The notes: a model not told the origin generated them from the sequence alone. Counted from the stretch's first letter, positions 8,118 to 18,082 are shown. The stretch: DNA of 56,510 nt from CAZLBC01 sp964557575 (GCA_964557575.1 CAZLBC010000027.1:1-56510); one strand, 5' to 3'. Numbers and translations: made by a program.

Positions 8118-9023
8118 TTACGCCTTCTTCAGGCCGAAGGCCTCGCGGACGAATGCCGCGTTGTCGCCGAAGTACTTGACCTTGTCCTTGCCGAAACACC
8201 GCTCGAGGATAATCCAGCCGGTGTAATCGATCTTCTTGACCGCCTCGACAATCGGGGCCATCTCCGGATCGCCGGAATTGAAGGCGCCCTTGTTGTCCTT
8301 GAAGTGAAACTGGCAGATCCGATCCTCGAGCATTGTGATCTCGGCCGGGACGTCGTACCCGTAGCGGGTCGAATTGGCGATGTCGTAGTAGACCTGCACC
8401 GCGTCGCCGCCGACCCGCTCGATGATCTCGACGTTCTGGCGGGCGGAGAGGGTGTTCTCCAGACCGAGGATCACGCCCTTCTCCTTCGCGAGGGGCGCGA
8501 CGGCCTTCAGCCGCGTGACGACGGTATCGACCGCGTCCTTCTTCAGCGGGCTCTCGCCGTTTTTCTTTTTACCCTTCGCCCGCAGGTCGCCCTTGCCGAA
8601 GAACGCCAGGAGGATGACCGTCGCCCCCATGTCGGCGGTCGCGTTGACGGTCTGCTGAAGCCATGCCGGGCCGCGGGGATCGCCGGCGAGGGGGCAGCGG
8701 TTCATGATCGTGATGCCCAGCGACGAAACGGTCAGCCCCGTCTTTTCGGCGAGTGCCGCGTACTTTTTCTGAACCTCCGGATCGCAGTACGAAAGCTTCT
8801 CCGCGGCCGTGGCCGGGGAGATCTCCAGGCCGTCGAGGCCGATCTTCGCCGCCAGTTCCATCGCCGCGGGGTTCCCCCGCATCCCGATAGACCAGTCGCA
8901 GACACCGATACGGATCTTACCGCCGCTGTCCGCTTTCGCGGCCTGGAGTCCGCGGAAGAGTGATGATCCGAAAAGTCCCGCGGCGGCGCCGTGGACGCAT
9001 ACTGTTCTTCTCGATACTGTCAT
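8118..9023 (-). CDS. Xylose-isomerase-like TIM-barrel protein (sugar isomerase/epimerase family), Tat leader
   Basis: This 301-residue protein begins with a Tat-like leader (SRRTVCVHGAAAGLFG) followed by an AP-endonuclease-2/xylose-isomerase-like barrel. Metal-ligand positions typical of the family are visible in ILGLENT, YYDIANS, QFHFKDNKG and the C-terminal GWIILERC. Relatives are sugar isomerases/epimerases acting on released monosaccharides or keto-sugars. The start at 9023 was preferred to an upstream ATG at 9062 because AAGGAG lies 8 nt before it and the twin Arg then follows directly. The exact substrate is unknown. Confidence 0.78.
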   Translation of the reverse strand: MTVSRRTVCVHGAAAGLFGSSLFRGLQAAKADSGGKIRIGVCDWSIGMRGNPAAMELAAKIGLDGLEISPATAAEKLSYCDPEVQKKYAALAEKTGLTVSSLGITIMNRCPLAGDPRGPAWLQQTVNATADMGATVILLAFFGKGDLRAKGKKKNGESPLKKDAVDTVVTRLKAVAPLAKEKGVILGLENTLSARQNVEIIERVGGDAVQVYYDIANSTRYGYDVPAEITMLEDRICQFHFKDNKGAFNSGDPEMAPIVEAVKKIDYTGWIILERCFGKDKVKYFGDNAAFVREAFGLKKA

Positions 9024-9164
9024 CTCGTGTCTCCTTCGGTTCTGCCCGGTCACGTGCGGCAACCCGGCGGGTTAAAAACACGGGTGAAAAGTGGTATGGT
9101 ATTGTAGACGCCGCCGTTCGTTCATTGCAAGCGGCTTCGGGCCCTACGCGCCGGGAGGAACACG

Positions 9165-10193
9165 ATGAAGGCACTGCTGCTGAAGGAGCTATCGCGGGGA
9201 CCGTGGACCGACGGCCCCCTCCAGCCGGCAACGGTCCCCGATCCGTCGCCGGGCAAGGGGGAGATACTGGTCAGGGTCACGGCCTGCGGGGTCTGCCACA
9301 CGGAACTCGACGAGATCGAGGGCCGGACCCCGCCGCCCTCCCTGCCGGTGATTCCCGGCCACGAGGTGATCGGGCGGGTCGCGGCGACGGGGCCGGGGGT
9401 GGAACGATTCGACGCCGGCGACCGCGTCGGCGTCGGCTGGATCTATGCCGCCTGCGGGAACTGCCGGTGGTGCCGCCGGGGAGAGGAGAACCTCTGTCCC
9501 GACTTCCGGGGCACCGGCCGGGACGCCGACGGCGGCTACGCCGAGCTGATGGTCGTCCCGGCGGCATTCGCCGCGCCCGTCCCCGACGCGTTCGCCGATG
9601 CCGAGGCCGCTCCCCTGCTCTGCGCGGGGGCGATCGGGTATCGCTCGCTGCGCCTCAGCGGGGCCGGCAGCAACGCGACTGTCGGCCTGACGGGATTCGG
9701 CGCCTCGGCTCACCTGGTACTGGCCATGGTACGCGGCAAATACCCCGGCGCGACCGTATACGTCTTCGCCCGCAATCCGGACCAGCGGGCATTCGCCCTG
9801 CAGCGCGGCGCCGCCTGGGCGGGGGCAACCGAGGACGCGCCGCCGGCGAAGCCGGACTGCATCATCGACACCACGCCGGCCTGGAAACCGGTCGTCGCGG
9901 CACTGAAAAACCTGGCACCGGGCGGCCGGCTGGTGATCAACGCCATCCGGAAAGAAGGCAGCGACGCCGGCGAACTGGCCCGCATCGATTACGCCGCGCA
10001 CCTCTGGGAGGAGAAAGAGGTCAAGAGCGTGGCGAACGTCACCCGGCGGGACATCACCGCATTCCTCGAACTCGCGGCCGAACTGGACATCAGGCCGGAC
10101 GTGACGACCTACCCGCTTGCGGAGGCGAACCGGGCACTGAACGAGCTGAAAACCGGCGGCGGCCGGGGGGCAAAGGTGCTGCTGCCGGGTTGA
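9165..10193 (+). CDS. Zinc-dependent alcohol dehydrogenase
   Basis: This 342-residue medium-chain dehydrogenase would oxidise an alcohol or sugar-derived polyol with NAD(P). Catalytic-zinc residues are in CGVCHTE and PGHE. The structural zinc site is the four-cysteine block CGNCRWCRRGEENLC at about residues 97-111. The cofactor domain begins near VGLTGFGASAHL, a variant of the GxGxxG turn. GGGAGGAAC gives a good ribosome-binding site before the ATG. Divergent from the isomerase-like gene and followed by a sulfatase, it may process sugars such as fucose released by the neighbouring hydrolases; this is inferred from context only. Confidence 0.85.
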   Translation: MKALLLKELSRGPWTDGPLQPATVPDPSPGKGEILVRVTACGVCHTELDEIEGRTPPPSLPVIPGHEVIGRVAATGPGVERFDAGDRVGVGWIYAACGNCRWCRRGEENLCPDFRGTGRDADGGYAELMVVPAAFAAPVPDAFADAEAAPLLCAGAIGYRSLRLSGAGSNATVGLTGFGASAHLVLAMVRGKYPGATVYVFARNPDQRAFALQRGAAWAGATEDAPPAKPDCIIDTTPAWKPVVAALKNLAPGGRLVINAIRKEGSDAGELARIDYAAHLWEEKEVKSVANVTRRDITAFLELAAELDIRPDVTTYPLAEANRALNELKTGGGRGAKVLLPG

Positions 10194-10279
10194 ACGATAC
10201 GGCGGCGGGGGGTACCATGACCTCTTCGGACGGCGCGCAACACAATCCATCGACCGGCAACCGAAAGGACGTGACCTTC

Positions 10280-11668
10280 ATGGCACATGAAGATAATCGC
10301 ACCCGAAGACATTTTCTGAAAACGGCCGCGGTCGCTTCTGCGGCGACAGCGATGCCCCGCCCCGCACCCGCCGCGAACGAGGGCGGGCGAAAACCCAACA
10401 TCGTCTTGATCATGGCCGATGATCTCGGCTACGAGACCATCGGGGCCAACGGCGGGACGTCCTACAAGACACCGGTCCTGGACCGGCTCGCGGCGACCGG
10501 CGCCCGGTTCGAGCACTGCTACGCCCAGCCGCTCTGCACCCCCTCCCGGGTCAAGATCATGACCGGCCGGCACAACGTCCGGAACTACGTGAAATTCGGC
10601 TACCTCGACACGAAGGAAACGACGTTCGGGCATATCCTCAAGGAGGCGGGGTACGCCACCTGCATCGCCGGCAAGTGGCAGCTCAACGAAAACCGAAATA
10701 CCAACCCGGAGATGCTGAACCGCCCCAAACACTTCGGGTTCGACGAGTGGTGTCTCTGGCAGCTCACCACCAGCGGCCGCATCACGGTCAAGGGTAAGCG
10801 GGTCGACGCCCGCTACGTGCACCCGGTCCTCTCCATCAACGGAAAGCTCCACGACGTCATGAAGGACAAGTACGGGCCGAAGGTCTGCACCGACCACATC
10901 CTCGATTTCATGGAGCGCAACCGGGAAAAGCCCTTCTTCGTCTACTACCCGATGATCCTCACCCACTGCCCCTTCACGATCACCCCGAACAGCCCGGAGT
11001 GGCAGGACTCCGAAAAGCGAAAGGCGAGCCGCAGCTACAAGGGCGACGCGAAATACTTTTCCGACATGGTCTCCTACATGGATACGCTGGTGGGGATGAT
11101 CGTCGACAAGCTCGACGAGCTGGGGCTGCGGGAAAACACGCTGGTCATGTTCATCGGCGACAACGGCACCGACAAGCCCGTCGTCTCGAAGATGGACGGC
11201 CGCACGGTCGCCGGCGGGAAGGGAAAAACCACGGACGCCGGCACCCGGGTGCCCTTTATCGCCAACCAGCCGGGGACGGTCAAGGAGGGCGTGGTCTGCA
11301 CGGACCCGGTCGATTTCAGCGATTTCCTGCCGACGATCTGCGCGGCGACCGGCACCGCGCCCCCGGCGGATCGGCCGATCGACGGGGAAAGTTTCCTGCC
11401 CCTCCTGAAGGGCGAGCCGTGCGACCGGCGGGACTGGATCTACTGCTGGTACTCACGGTCCGGCAAGCGGAAACAGGCGATGATCTTCGCCCGCACCAGG
11501 CGCTACAAGCTGTACGCGAGCGGGAAGTTCTACGATATCGAGAAGGACGTCCTGGAGCAAAACCCCCTGCCCGCGGAGAAGCTCGCCGACGAGGCCGCCC
11601 GCGCGCGAAAGAAACTGCAGGCCGTCCTCGAGAAGTACGCCGACGCCCGGCCGGATTCCCTGAAGTAG
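10280..11668 (+). CDS. Sulfatase, type I (formylglycine-dependent), Tat leader
   Basis: This 462-residue enzyme hydrolyses sulfate esters, probably on a polysaccharide outside the cytoplasm. The leader TRRHFLKTAAVASAA is Tat-like. Metal-binding IMADDLG occurs at 44-50, and the sulfatase signature CTPSR begins with Cys86, which must be converted to formylglycine. KIMTGRH follows it as usual. FIGDNGTDKP and the C-terminal RRYKLYASG are also family features. It lies 86 bp after the Zn-alcohol dehydrogenase. No formylglycine-generating enzyme is encoded nearby. Confidence 0.9.
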   Translation: MAHEDNRTRRHFLKTAAVASAATAMPRPAPAANEGGRKPNIVLIMADDLGYETIGANGGTSYKTPVLDRLAATGARFEHCYAQPLCTPSRVKIMTGRHNVRNYVKFGYLDTKETTFGHILKEAGYATCIAGKWQLNENRNTNPEMLNRPKHFGFDEWCLWQLTTSGRITVKGKRVDARYVHPVLSINGKLHDVMKDKYGPKVCTDHILDFMERNREKPFFVYYPMILTHCPFTITPNSPEWQDSEKRKASRSYKGDAKYFSDMVSYMDTLVGMIVDKLDELGLRENTLVMFIGDNGTDKPVVSKMDGRTVAGGKGKTTDAGTRVPFIANQPGTVKEGVVCTDPVDFSDFLPTICAATGTAPPADRPIDGESFLPLLKGEPCDRRDWIYCWYSRSGKRKQAMIFARTRRYKLYASGKFYDIEKDVLEQNPLPAEKLADEAARARKKLQAVLEKYADARPDSLK

Positions 11669-11713
11669 GGCTTCCCGGCAGGACTCCGGAGCGGCAGAAA
11701 CAGGAGAATCACC

Positions 11714-13747
11714 GTGACTTTCAGACGTGCGTGGCATTGCTGGACATGCCTGTCGCTGCTGCATGCCTGGTCGGTCACCGTCGCCGAAAGCGGAAACCCG
11801 GATGATATTTCGTGTTACGCGGGCGGCGCGGGAAACCAGAAATTCATGAGCGTCCTGCAACTGTCCGACGGTTCGTTTCTCATCGGCGGCGAGGCCGACA
11901 ACCTGGACTGGATACCCGCGACGGCGACAACAATCGCACTTGGCGGCGAGAAACCCGCGGGAGAACCCACCACGGTCACCCCCCTGCTTCTGCATATCAG
12001 CCGCGACCCGGCAACAATCCTGCACGTCGCGACGCTCCCGCCACAATGCGCACTCGGCATCCGCGCGATCCGCACGACGACGCCACCGGGCGCGGTGAAG
12101 ACCGGCGCTATCTTTATCTCCGGTGCCCGGAACAAAAACCCGGCCGTAAAAAAGGACACGGGAGGCTATTTCATCGCCCGCCTGGACGGCAACTTCGTGG
12201 ACCGGGCTCCCACGAAACTGCTCTGGTGCCGGAATATTCGCGCCACGGGAGTGTTGAAGAAGGTGCAGGCGTGGGACGTGGGACCGAAAGGAATGGTCAC
12301 CTACGCCGAGGGAGAACCCTACGGCTACAACTGGATGGCGATCTACCGCATGGACGGCGCGGGCAACGACGCGATCGTCGAGAACTGGCGGCTTCACTGG
12401 TACACGAAGGATGACGGCAAAAACGGCGAGTATTTCGGAACCCCCGCGTCGAAGGGCCCCGGGACGATCACCAAGTCCGGTATCGTCCTGAAGATATGGG
12501 GCCGCGGGTGTTTCCGGTCGTGGACAAAAGAGGATTTCCTGCTGAAGACCCCGGACGGAAACGGCGGGACGAAGATGGGGCGGTGGCCGCTGGACGCGAT
12601 GTTCGACGGCTACTGGGACCCGGCACTCCGCGAGACGGTCCCCGTTATCAACTACGACAAGTCCGCGAAAATATGGTCGCCCGTCAAGCCGCCCGAAAAG
12701 ACAAAGGCAGCGATCAAGGCGTTTCGGAAGGCCAAAAAAAACTCGGGCTGCGGGTACTACGGCTACCGGTGGGGATCGACCCCCTGCGCGGCGGTCCTCT
12801 GCATAACCGTCGACAAGCGCACGGGGGACACCTACATCGGGGGCAACAACAAGTCCCGGCTGCCGGACGGCAAGCCGGACTTCGAACCGTGGGTCGTGGC
12901 GATGGACACGACCGGAACGTTGAAGTGGTGGCAGCGGCTCTATCCCGAGGAAAAGGGTCTGTCCACGCCCGACCAGTACGCCGACTGTATCGCGATCGAC
13001 TATGCGCGGCCGGCTGCCGAGGGTTCGCTGGTCGTCGCGGCGCGGGCGCACGGCAACAACGTCAACAACCTCTGGAACGGCAACGCGGTCAAACACCCCG
13101 AGAACACGGGCACCGGTTTTCAGAACGGTTTCACGGGCACGCACGGCAACATGCATTTTTCGTGGCTGGGACGATTCGCCATCCCCGACGGCACCCTGCT
13201 GAACTGCTCGTACCTGGCCGAATACGCCGAGGGCGCCGCGCACCGGGACGAGCCGTTCACGGATGAACTGCTGAATCACTGGCCGCACTGGCGGGCCGGG
13301 TGGCCGGACCTGAACACCACGCGCGTCGAGCCCCGCGGCGTCTGCCTCGACGCGCGGGGCCGCGTGTACGTCACGGCCCTGGGCAGGCGGGTGATCACGA
13401 CGAAAAACGCGTTCATGGAGATGCCCAGCCCGCTGCGGGACACGGGCTCGATCGGCAACTGGGCCGATTTCGTGCGGGTGTATACGCCGGACCTCGCCGC
13501 GGTGACCTACAGTTCGATCCTCGCCGGCAGGTGGGACTGGAAGACCGGCGCGGGCGGCAGCAGGATCGACGTATCCTCCTGCATTCCCGTCGACGGCGGC
13601 CTGCTGCTGGTCGGTTCATCGACGCTGGACAAGAACGGGAAGGTTGCGGGGAACGACATGCCCGTCAGGAATATTCCCTCGTGGGCAGCGGGCAAGCGCA
13701 CCGGCACGATGGGCGTGATCGCGCGATTTCATTTCACCGGCCGTTAG
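11714..13747 (+). CDS. Large secreted protein of unknown function
   Basis: I do not recognise a named domain in this 677-residue protein. A signal peptide covers about the first 24 residues (CLSLLHAWSVTVAES). The N-terminal SCYAGGAGNQKFMSVLQLSDGSFLIGGEADNLDW and later RTGDTYIGGNNKSRLPDG look like blades of a repeat-containing beta-propeller, and similar exported proteins are common in PVC genomes. The GTG start at 11714 follows CAGGAGA by 5-6 nt. It lies between two sulfatases in one direction, so it may be co-expressed and bind or sense the same polysaccharide, but no function is claimed. Confidence 0.75.
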   Translation: MTFRRAWHCWTCLSLLHAWSVTVAESGNPDDISCYAGGAGNQKFMSVLQLSDGSFLIGGEADNLDWIPATATTIALGGEKPAGEPTTVTPLLLHISRDPATILHVATLPPQCALGIRAIRTTTPPGAVKTGAIFISGARNKNPAVKKDTGGYFIARLDGNFVDRAPTKLLWCRNIRATGVLKKVQAWDVGPKGMVTYAEGEPYGYNWMAIYRMDGAGNDAIVENWRLHWYTKDDGKNGEYFGTPASKGPGTITKSGIVLKIWGRGCFRSWTKEDFLLKTPDGNGGTKMGRWPLDAMFDGYWDPALRETVPVINYDKSAKIWSPVKPPEKTKAAIKAFRKAKKNSGCGYYGYRWGSTPCAAVLCITVDKRTGDTYIGGNNKSRLPDGKPDFEPWVVAMDTTGTLKWWQRLYPEEKGLSTPDQYADCIAIDYARPAAEGSLVVAARAHGNNVNNLWNGNAVKHPENTGTGFQNGFTGTHGNMHFSWLGRFAIPDGTLLNCSYLAEYAEGAAHRDEPFTDELLNHWPHWRAGWPDLNTTRVEPRGVCLDARGRVYVTALGRRVITTKNAFMEMPSPLRDTGSIGNWADFVRVYTPDLAAVTYSSILAGRWDWKTGAGGSRIDVSSCIPVDGGLLLVGSSTLDKNGKVAGNDMPVRNIPSWAAGKRTGTMGVIARFHFTGR

Positions 13748-13819
13748 CGGGAACCAGAGTCGCCGGGAACCAACCCGACAACAAGAAAATACAATACTGA
13801 CATACAAGGAACACACGAC

Positions 13820-15301
13820 ATGGCATCAGTCAACAGGCGTTCGTTTCTCACGTCCCTCGGTACCGCCGCCGCTCTCGCCCCCGCGGGCGCCATCCGCGCG
13901 GGCGCAGCGAAAAAACGGCCGAATGTCCTCTTCATACTGGCCGACGACCTCGGCTGGGCGGACGTGACGGTCAACAACCCCGACTGCCCGTACGAGACGC
14001 CGAACATCGACCGGCTGGCGGCCGCGGGCATGAACTTCACCGACGGCTACGCCGCCTGTCCGGTCTGCAGCCCGACCCGCGCGAGCATCATGACCGGGCG
14101 GCACCCGGTGCGGGTGGACATCACCGACTGGATCAAGGGACAGTGCCCGAAAAACCGCAGGCTCCTGGGGCCGCAGGACCGCGACAACCTCGCCCGCGCG
14201 GAAATCACGATGGCCGAGATGTTCAAAGAGGAAGGCTACCGGACCTTTTTCGCCGGCAAGTGGCACCTCGGCGGGGAGGGCCACTTTCCCGAGGACCAGG
14301 GATTCGAGATCAACAAGGGCGGCCACCACCGCGGCTCGCCCCCCGGCGGCTACTACGCCCCCTACAAGAACCCGAAGCTGGATGACGGCCCGAAGGGCGA
14401 GTACCTGCCCGACCGCCTGACCGACGAGACCCTGGCATTCATGAAAAAACATGTCGACAGCGCGCCCGGCAAACCGTTCCTCGCCTATCTCGCCTTCTAC
14501 ACTGTCCACACGCCCATCCAGGCCTGTAAACGCCACCTGGACTATTTCAAGAAAAAGCTGGCGGCAATGAGATTCACCGGCCCCGCCTTGAAACAGGAAC
14601 ACGGCGGCCGGTCGCGAACGCATCAGGACAACGCGGCCTACGCCACGATGGTCCACGCCATGGACGAGAACGTCGGGCGCCTCCTCGACGCGCTCGAGAA
14701 GCTGAATATCGCCGACGACACCGTGGTCGTCTTCATGTCCGACAACGGCGGGCTGTGCACACTCGGCCGCAGGGCCGGCGGCCCGACCTCGAACCTGCCG
14801 CTACGGTCGGGAAAGGGCTGGTGCTACGAGGGCGGGATCCGCGAACCCTTCATCATCCGGGCCCCGGGTGTCGCGACGGCGGGACGTTCATGCCCGGTGC
14901 CGGTCGTCAGCATGGACTTCCTGCCGACGATGCTGGAACTGGCCGGCCTGAAGGCCCGGCCGGATCGGCACTGCGACGGCATGAGCCTCGTGCCGCTCCT
15001 GAAGGGCGGCGACAGCCTTTCCCGCCCGGCGCTCTACTGGCACTACCCCCACTACCACGGGAGCACCTGGACGCCGGGGGCGGCAATCAGGGCCGGCGAC
15101 TGGAAGCTCATCGAGTTCTACCACTACGGAAAGGCCGAATTGTACAACCTCGCCGACGATATCGGGGAGCGGCGCGAGCTGTCCGAAAAGCATCCGGACA
15201 AGAAGGCCGAACTCCTGGCCATGCTCCACGCCTGGCAGAAGAAGCTGGGCGCGAAGATGCCGCGGCCCAACCCCCGCTACAAGTCGAAACGCGGGAAATG
15301 A
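13820..15301 (+). CDS. Sulfatase, type I, Tat leader
   Basis: This 493-residue sulfatase begins with a Tat-like leader (NRRSFLTSLGTAAALAPAG). The metal site is ILADDLGWAD, the active-site signature is CSPTR with Cys83, and SIMTGRHPVR follows. GKWHLGGEGHFPEDQGF and FMSDNGGL complete the core. It lies 72 bp after the large secreted protein and belongs to the plus-strand run begun by the dehydrogenase. Its sequence is clearly different from the sulfatase at 10280, so the two probably attack different sulfate positions. Confidence 0.92.
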   Translation: MASVNRRSFLTSLGTAAALAPAGAIRAGAAKKRPNVLFILADDLGWADVTVNNPDCPYETPNIDRLAAAGMNFTDGYAACPVCSPTRASIMTGRHPVRVDITDWIKGQCPKNRRLLGPQDRDNLARAEITMAEMFKEEGYRTFFAGKWHLGGEGHFPEDQGFEINKGGHHRGSPPGGYYAPYKNPKLDDGPKGEYLPDRLTDETLAFMKKHVDSAPGKPFLAYLAFYTVHTPIQACKRHLDYFKKKLAAMRFTGPALKQEHGGRSRTHQDNAAYATMVHAMDENVGRLLDALEKLNIADDTVVVFMSDNGGLCTLGRRAGGPTSNLPLRSGKGWCYEGGIREPFIIRAPGVATAGRSCPVPVVSMDFLPTMLELAGLKARPDRHCDGMSLVPLLKGGDSLSRPALYWHYPHYHGSTWTPGAAIRAGDWKLIEFYHYGKAELYNLADDIGERRELSEKHPDKKAELLAMLHAWQKKLGAKMPRPNPRYKSKRGK

Positions 15302-15442
15302 CGCCGGGATACACCGCATAACCATACCGTGAAGATTTCGCCGCCGGAACGGAAACAGGGGTTGATTTTCAGGATAATGTTTTCTATTGTGATGCGGCGA
15401 AGGGTTTCTTTAACACACGTACGAACGTAAGGAGAACGGGTT

Positions 15443-15949
15443 ATGAACAAACTGTTTTCAACCGCACTGATGTGCCTCTCGATGGCGATGCTGGTGGGCT
15501 GCGAGGACATGGGCGATTTCAGCCTCGGCAAGAGCGACAAGAAAGAGGGCACGACGGCCGAAAAAACTCCGGCAAAGTCATCGACGGGAACAGCGGCCGG
15601 CGAGTCGAAATACACGCTGCCCTTCCCCGTCATGATCGGCGGCCAGAAGGCGGCGCCGCTCAACAGCACCTGCGCCTCAATCGCCGATCCCGTCGCCGTC
15701 AACGCGCCGATCGAGGTCGGCGTCGACATGGCGTCGAGCGAGCAGGTGATCGTCAACGCCTTCAAGAGTTCGGCCGACGGCACGGTGGAGAGCGGCGCCC
15801 AGGCCGCCGCGATCCTGGTCTTCAAGAAGGGAGAGGAGAAATCCTCGCTCGACAAGGAGATGCAGAACAAGAAGCTCGCGGCCGGCACTTATACCGCCAA
15901 TATCGTCGCGAAGGGCAAGACAGCGCGGGTCGTCTTCACCGTAAAGTAA
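15443..15949 (+). CDS. Small lipoprotein of unknown function
   Basis: This 168-residue protein has a leader MNKLFSTALMCLSMAML ending in the lipobox LVGC, then a charged low-complexity linker rich in Lys, Thr and Glu, then a compact beta-rich domain ending in KTARVVFTVK. AAGGAG lies about 8 nt before the ATG, giving a strong ribosome-binding site. It is membrane-anchored in the periplasm or outer membrane. No family was recognised. It is followed tail-to-tail by the ThuA remnant. Confidence 0.7.
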   Translation: MNKLFSTALMCLSMAMLVGCEDMGDFSLGKSDKKEGTTAEKTPAKSSTGTAAGESKYTLPFPVMIGGQKAAPLNSTCASIADPVAVNAPIEVGVDMASSEQVIVNAFKSSADGTVESGAQAAAILVFKKGEEKSSLDKEMQNKKLAAGTYTANIVAKGKTARVVFTVK

Positions 15950-15967
15950 GCCTGGTAGTCGAACCGG

Positions 15968-16655
15968 TCACTTCTTCACCGGTTCGGCCGGGGCCTTCAG
16001 GTCGCCGATCGCGAACTGGATCCCGGCAAGCAGGTGGCGCAGGAACAGCGGGTCCCAGTGGGTCTCCCGGCAGTGGCCCAGCGTGACGTAGAACACCCGC
16101 CCCTTGCCGTGGTTCCTGACCCAACTGACGGCGTAGTTTCCGTCCGCCCGTTTGCCGGGATCCTTCATTCGTTCGAGGTCCAGTTTCAGGAGCACCCGCA
16201 GGCTTGCGCGCGAGTAGGGCTCGCGGAAGATATAGACCTCGTCGCGAAGCGTCCACGGTTCGCCTTTGAAGCAGGCGGTGAGGGGATGGTCGGGCTCCTC
16301 GGGCCTGACGACGACCTCCTGCATGATGTGCCCGCCGTAGTAACCGCCGATCATCTTCCCGTACGCCGGCCAGTTCCGGCAGGCGGCCGTCGCGGCGTGC
16401 GTGCCCACGAGCCCCCCGCCGCCCGAGACGTACGCGATGATCGATTCCTTGACGGCCGCGTCGAATATCGCGGCCGCCTCCTTTTCGCGGCCGCGCAGCG
16501 TCCGTTAACCGGCCGGCAGGAACGGCTCCCGCTGGTGGATATTATTCATCACCAGGGCGTCGTACCGCGGCAGCCGGTCTGCCAGGAGCAGGCGGGGATC
16601 GTCGCTGATCTCGGCCGCGAACGCCCCGGTTTTCTCACCGAGGACGCGATCGCCC
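15968..16655 (-). pseudogene. ThuA-like protein, 5'-truncated and stop-interrupted
   Basis: Read on the minus strand from about 16655, the frame gives RVLGEKTGAFAAEISDD and ALVMNNIHQREPFLPAG, then a TAA at 16508-16506, and then in the same frame RTLRGREKEAAAIFDAAVK and the main ThuA-like body (GLVGTHAATAACRNWPAYGK, GGYYGGHI, SWVRNHGKGRVFYVTLGH). ThuA-type class-I-amidotransferase-fold proteins accompany sugar-oxidoreductase genes in PVC genomes. The usual first ~50 residues are absent: upstream the frame runs directly into the C-terminus of the Gfo/Idh gene. A deletion joined the two genes out of frame. The 145 codons after an ATG at 16408 could still be translated. Confidence 0.68.
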
Positions 16656-17958
16656 GCGCGGCGACGGGATCGAATTCCAGCGGGCCCTCGACCAGGGTCG
16701 AGACATTGCCGACCTGGAGCATCTCGTTGAGGCAGGCGGCGTAATCGAAGTTGCTCCAGGCGGGCTTCCCGCCCCGCACCGCGTCGAAGAATTCACGCTC
16801 GTGGCCGCGGGAGCGGGCGAGTTTCTCGGGGCCTTTTGTCTGGACGTCCCTGAACGTGTCCGCCGGTATCAGCTCGACGGTCGTGTTGTGGCCGTTGGAG
16901 AGGAGCGTCCCCTCGGTTCCCACGATCATCGTCCCGGCCCAGTCCCGCCACTTCTTTTCGCCCTTGTCCCCCCAGTCGAGGCCGCGGCCCGCCAGTTCCT
17001 CGATCCGCTCCCGGCAACCGGGGGCCTTCGACCCGTTCCACCAGCGGATGGTGATCGGGGCACGTTCCTTTCGCGCCGGTATCCTGAAATCGATAATTTC
17101 CCACTGCGGGAACGAGTGGACGCATTTTTCGGAATACGCGGTCTCGACGCGGATGCGGGGCGTCTCTCCCCCGCCGCCGAACCAGAGGGCGTCGACCGCC
17201 AAGGACCGGAAGGCCAGGTTTGCCGTGTGCGGTCCCCAGTTGCCGAGCTTGCTGGTCCCGAAGTCCCGCCAACTGAGCCAGTGCATCCACTTCCGGTGGT
17301 AGGGCCGTTCGGCGGCCGGACCCAGCCAGAGGTCCCAGTTCAGCGTCTCGGGAACCGGCATCCCCTTCTCCGGCGGGGTCCGCTCCCCGCCCCCGCCGCC
17401 CGAATTCCAGACGTGCGCCGCGGTGATCCGGCCGAGGGCGCCGCCCCGTATGAGTTCCAGCGATCGGCGAAATCCTACGCTCGCCGTGCCCTGGTTGCCC
17501 ATCTGCGTGGCGACCTTGTGCTTCCGGGCCGCGTCCCGCATGCGCCGCGACTCCCCCACGCCAAGTGACAGTGGCTTCTCGCAGTAAACCGGGATTCCCC
17601 GCTCGATCGCACCGAGGGATATGACGGCGTGCGTGTTGTCGGGCGTGGCGACCACCACGGCATCGATGTCCTTTTCCATCGCATCAAGCATCTTCCGGAA
17701 ATCGGCGAACTGCGGGACGCCGGGGTGGTTCTTGAAGTTATGGCGGGCCTTCCGGCGATCCACGTCGCACAGGGCCGCGATCCGCTCCCACCCGGGCATA
17801 TTTTTGACGAACCAGTCGCCGCGGCCCGCGCAACCCACGATGGCCACCCCCAGTTTCTCGTTTGCGGCGTACGTCTTCGCGGCGGCCCCGCCGCCGAGGA
17901 CGAGAACGCCGGCCGCCGCGTGTTCCAGGAACCGGCGCCGGTTGGTTTTCACGATCAT
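16549..17958 (-). CDS. Gfo/Idh/MocA oxidoreductase, Tat leader, 3' end replaced
   Basis: This 469-codon gene encodes an NAD(P)-dependent sugar oxidoreductase with a Tat-like leader (NRRRFLEHAAAGVLVLGG), Rossmann motif VAIVGCAGRG, and the EKP motif in VYCEKPLSLG. WDLWLGPAAERPYH and NWGPHTANLAF are typical of the planctomycete secreted subgroup. Homology runs to about FDPVAARA (near 16655); the last ~35 residues are unrelated because translation continues out of frame into the ThuA remnant. The usual RKGW-type tail is lost, so function is uncertain. GAAGGG precedes the ATG by about 9 nt. Confidence 0.78.
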   Translation of the reverse strand: MIVKTNRRRFLEHAAAGVLVLGGGAAAKTYAANEKLGVAIVGCAGRGDWFVKNMPGWERIAALCDVDRRKARHNFKNHPGVPQFADFRKMLDAMEKDIDAVVVATPDNTHAVISLGAIERGIPVYCEKPLSLGVGESRRMRDAARKHKVATQMGNQGTASVGFRRSLELIRGGALGRITAAHVWNSGGGGGERTPPEKGMPVPETLNWDLWLGPAAERPYHRKWMHWLSWRDFGTSKLGNWGPHTANLAFRSLAVDALWFGGGGETPRIRVETAYSEKCVHSFPQWEIIDFRIPARKERAPITIRWWNGSKAPGCRERIEELAGRGLDWGDKGEKKWRDWAGTMIVGTEGTLLSNGHNTTVELIPADTFRDVQTKGPEKLARSRGHEREFFDAVRGGKPAWSNFDYAACLNEMLQVGNVSTLVEGPLEFDPVAARAIASSVRKPGRSRPRSATIPACSWQTGCRGTTPW

Positions 17959-18082
17959 GGTGTATTTCCCTTCACGGTATCGCGCAGACCATCTCTATTA
18001 TACGCCCCCGGCCGGCGCGCGGCGAACCGGCCCGGCGGGAGTTTTTATCTTCTCGGGCAAAAAAATCGTGTAGAATCCCACC

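Noticed and set aside
8960..11668. A single 902-codon frame covering the dehydrogenase region and the sulfatase
   Set aside because: The first ~440 codons are Arg/Gly-rich shadow of the dehydrogenase on the same strand; the real gene begins at the Tat leader at 10280.
6227..16508. Stop-codon reassignment explaining the in-frame TAG and TAA
   Set aside because: Two different stops are involved, neighbouring intact genes use normal stops, and both affected genes show other damage.
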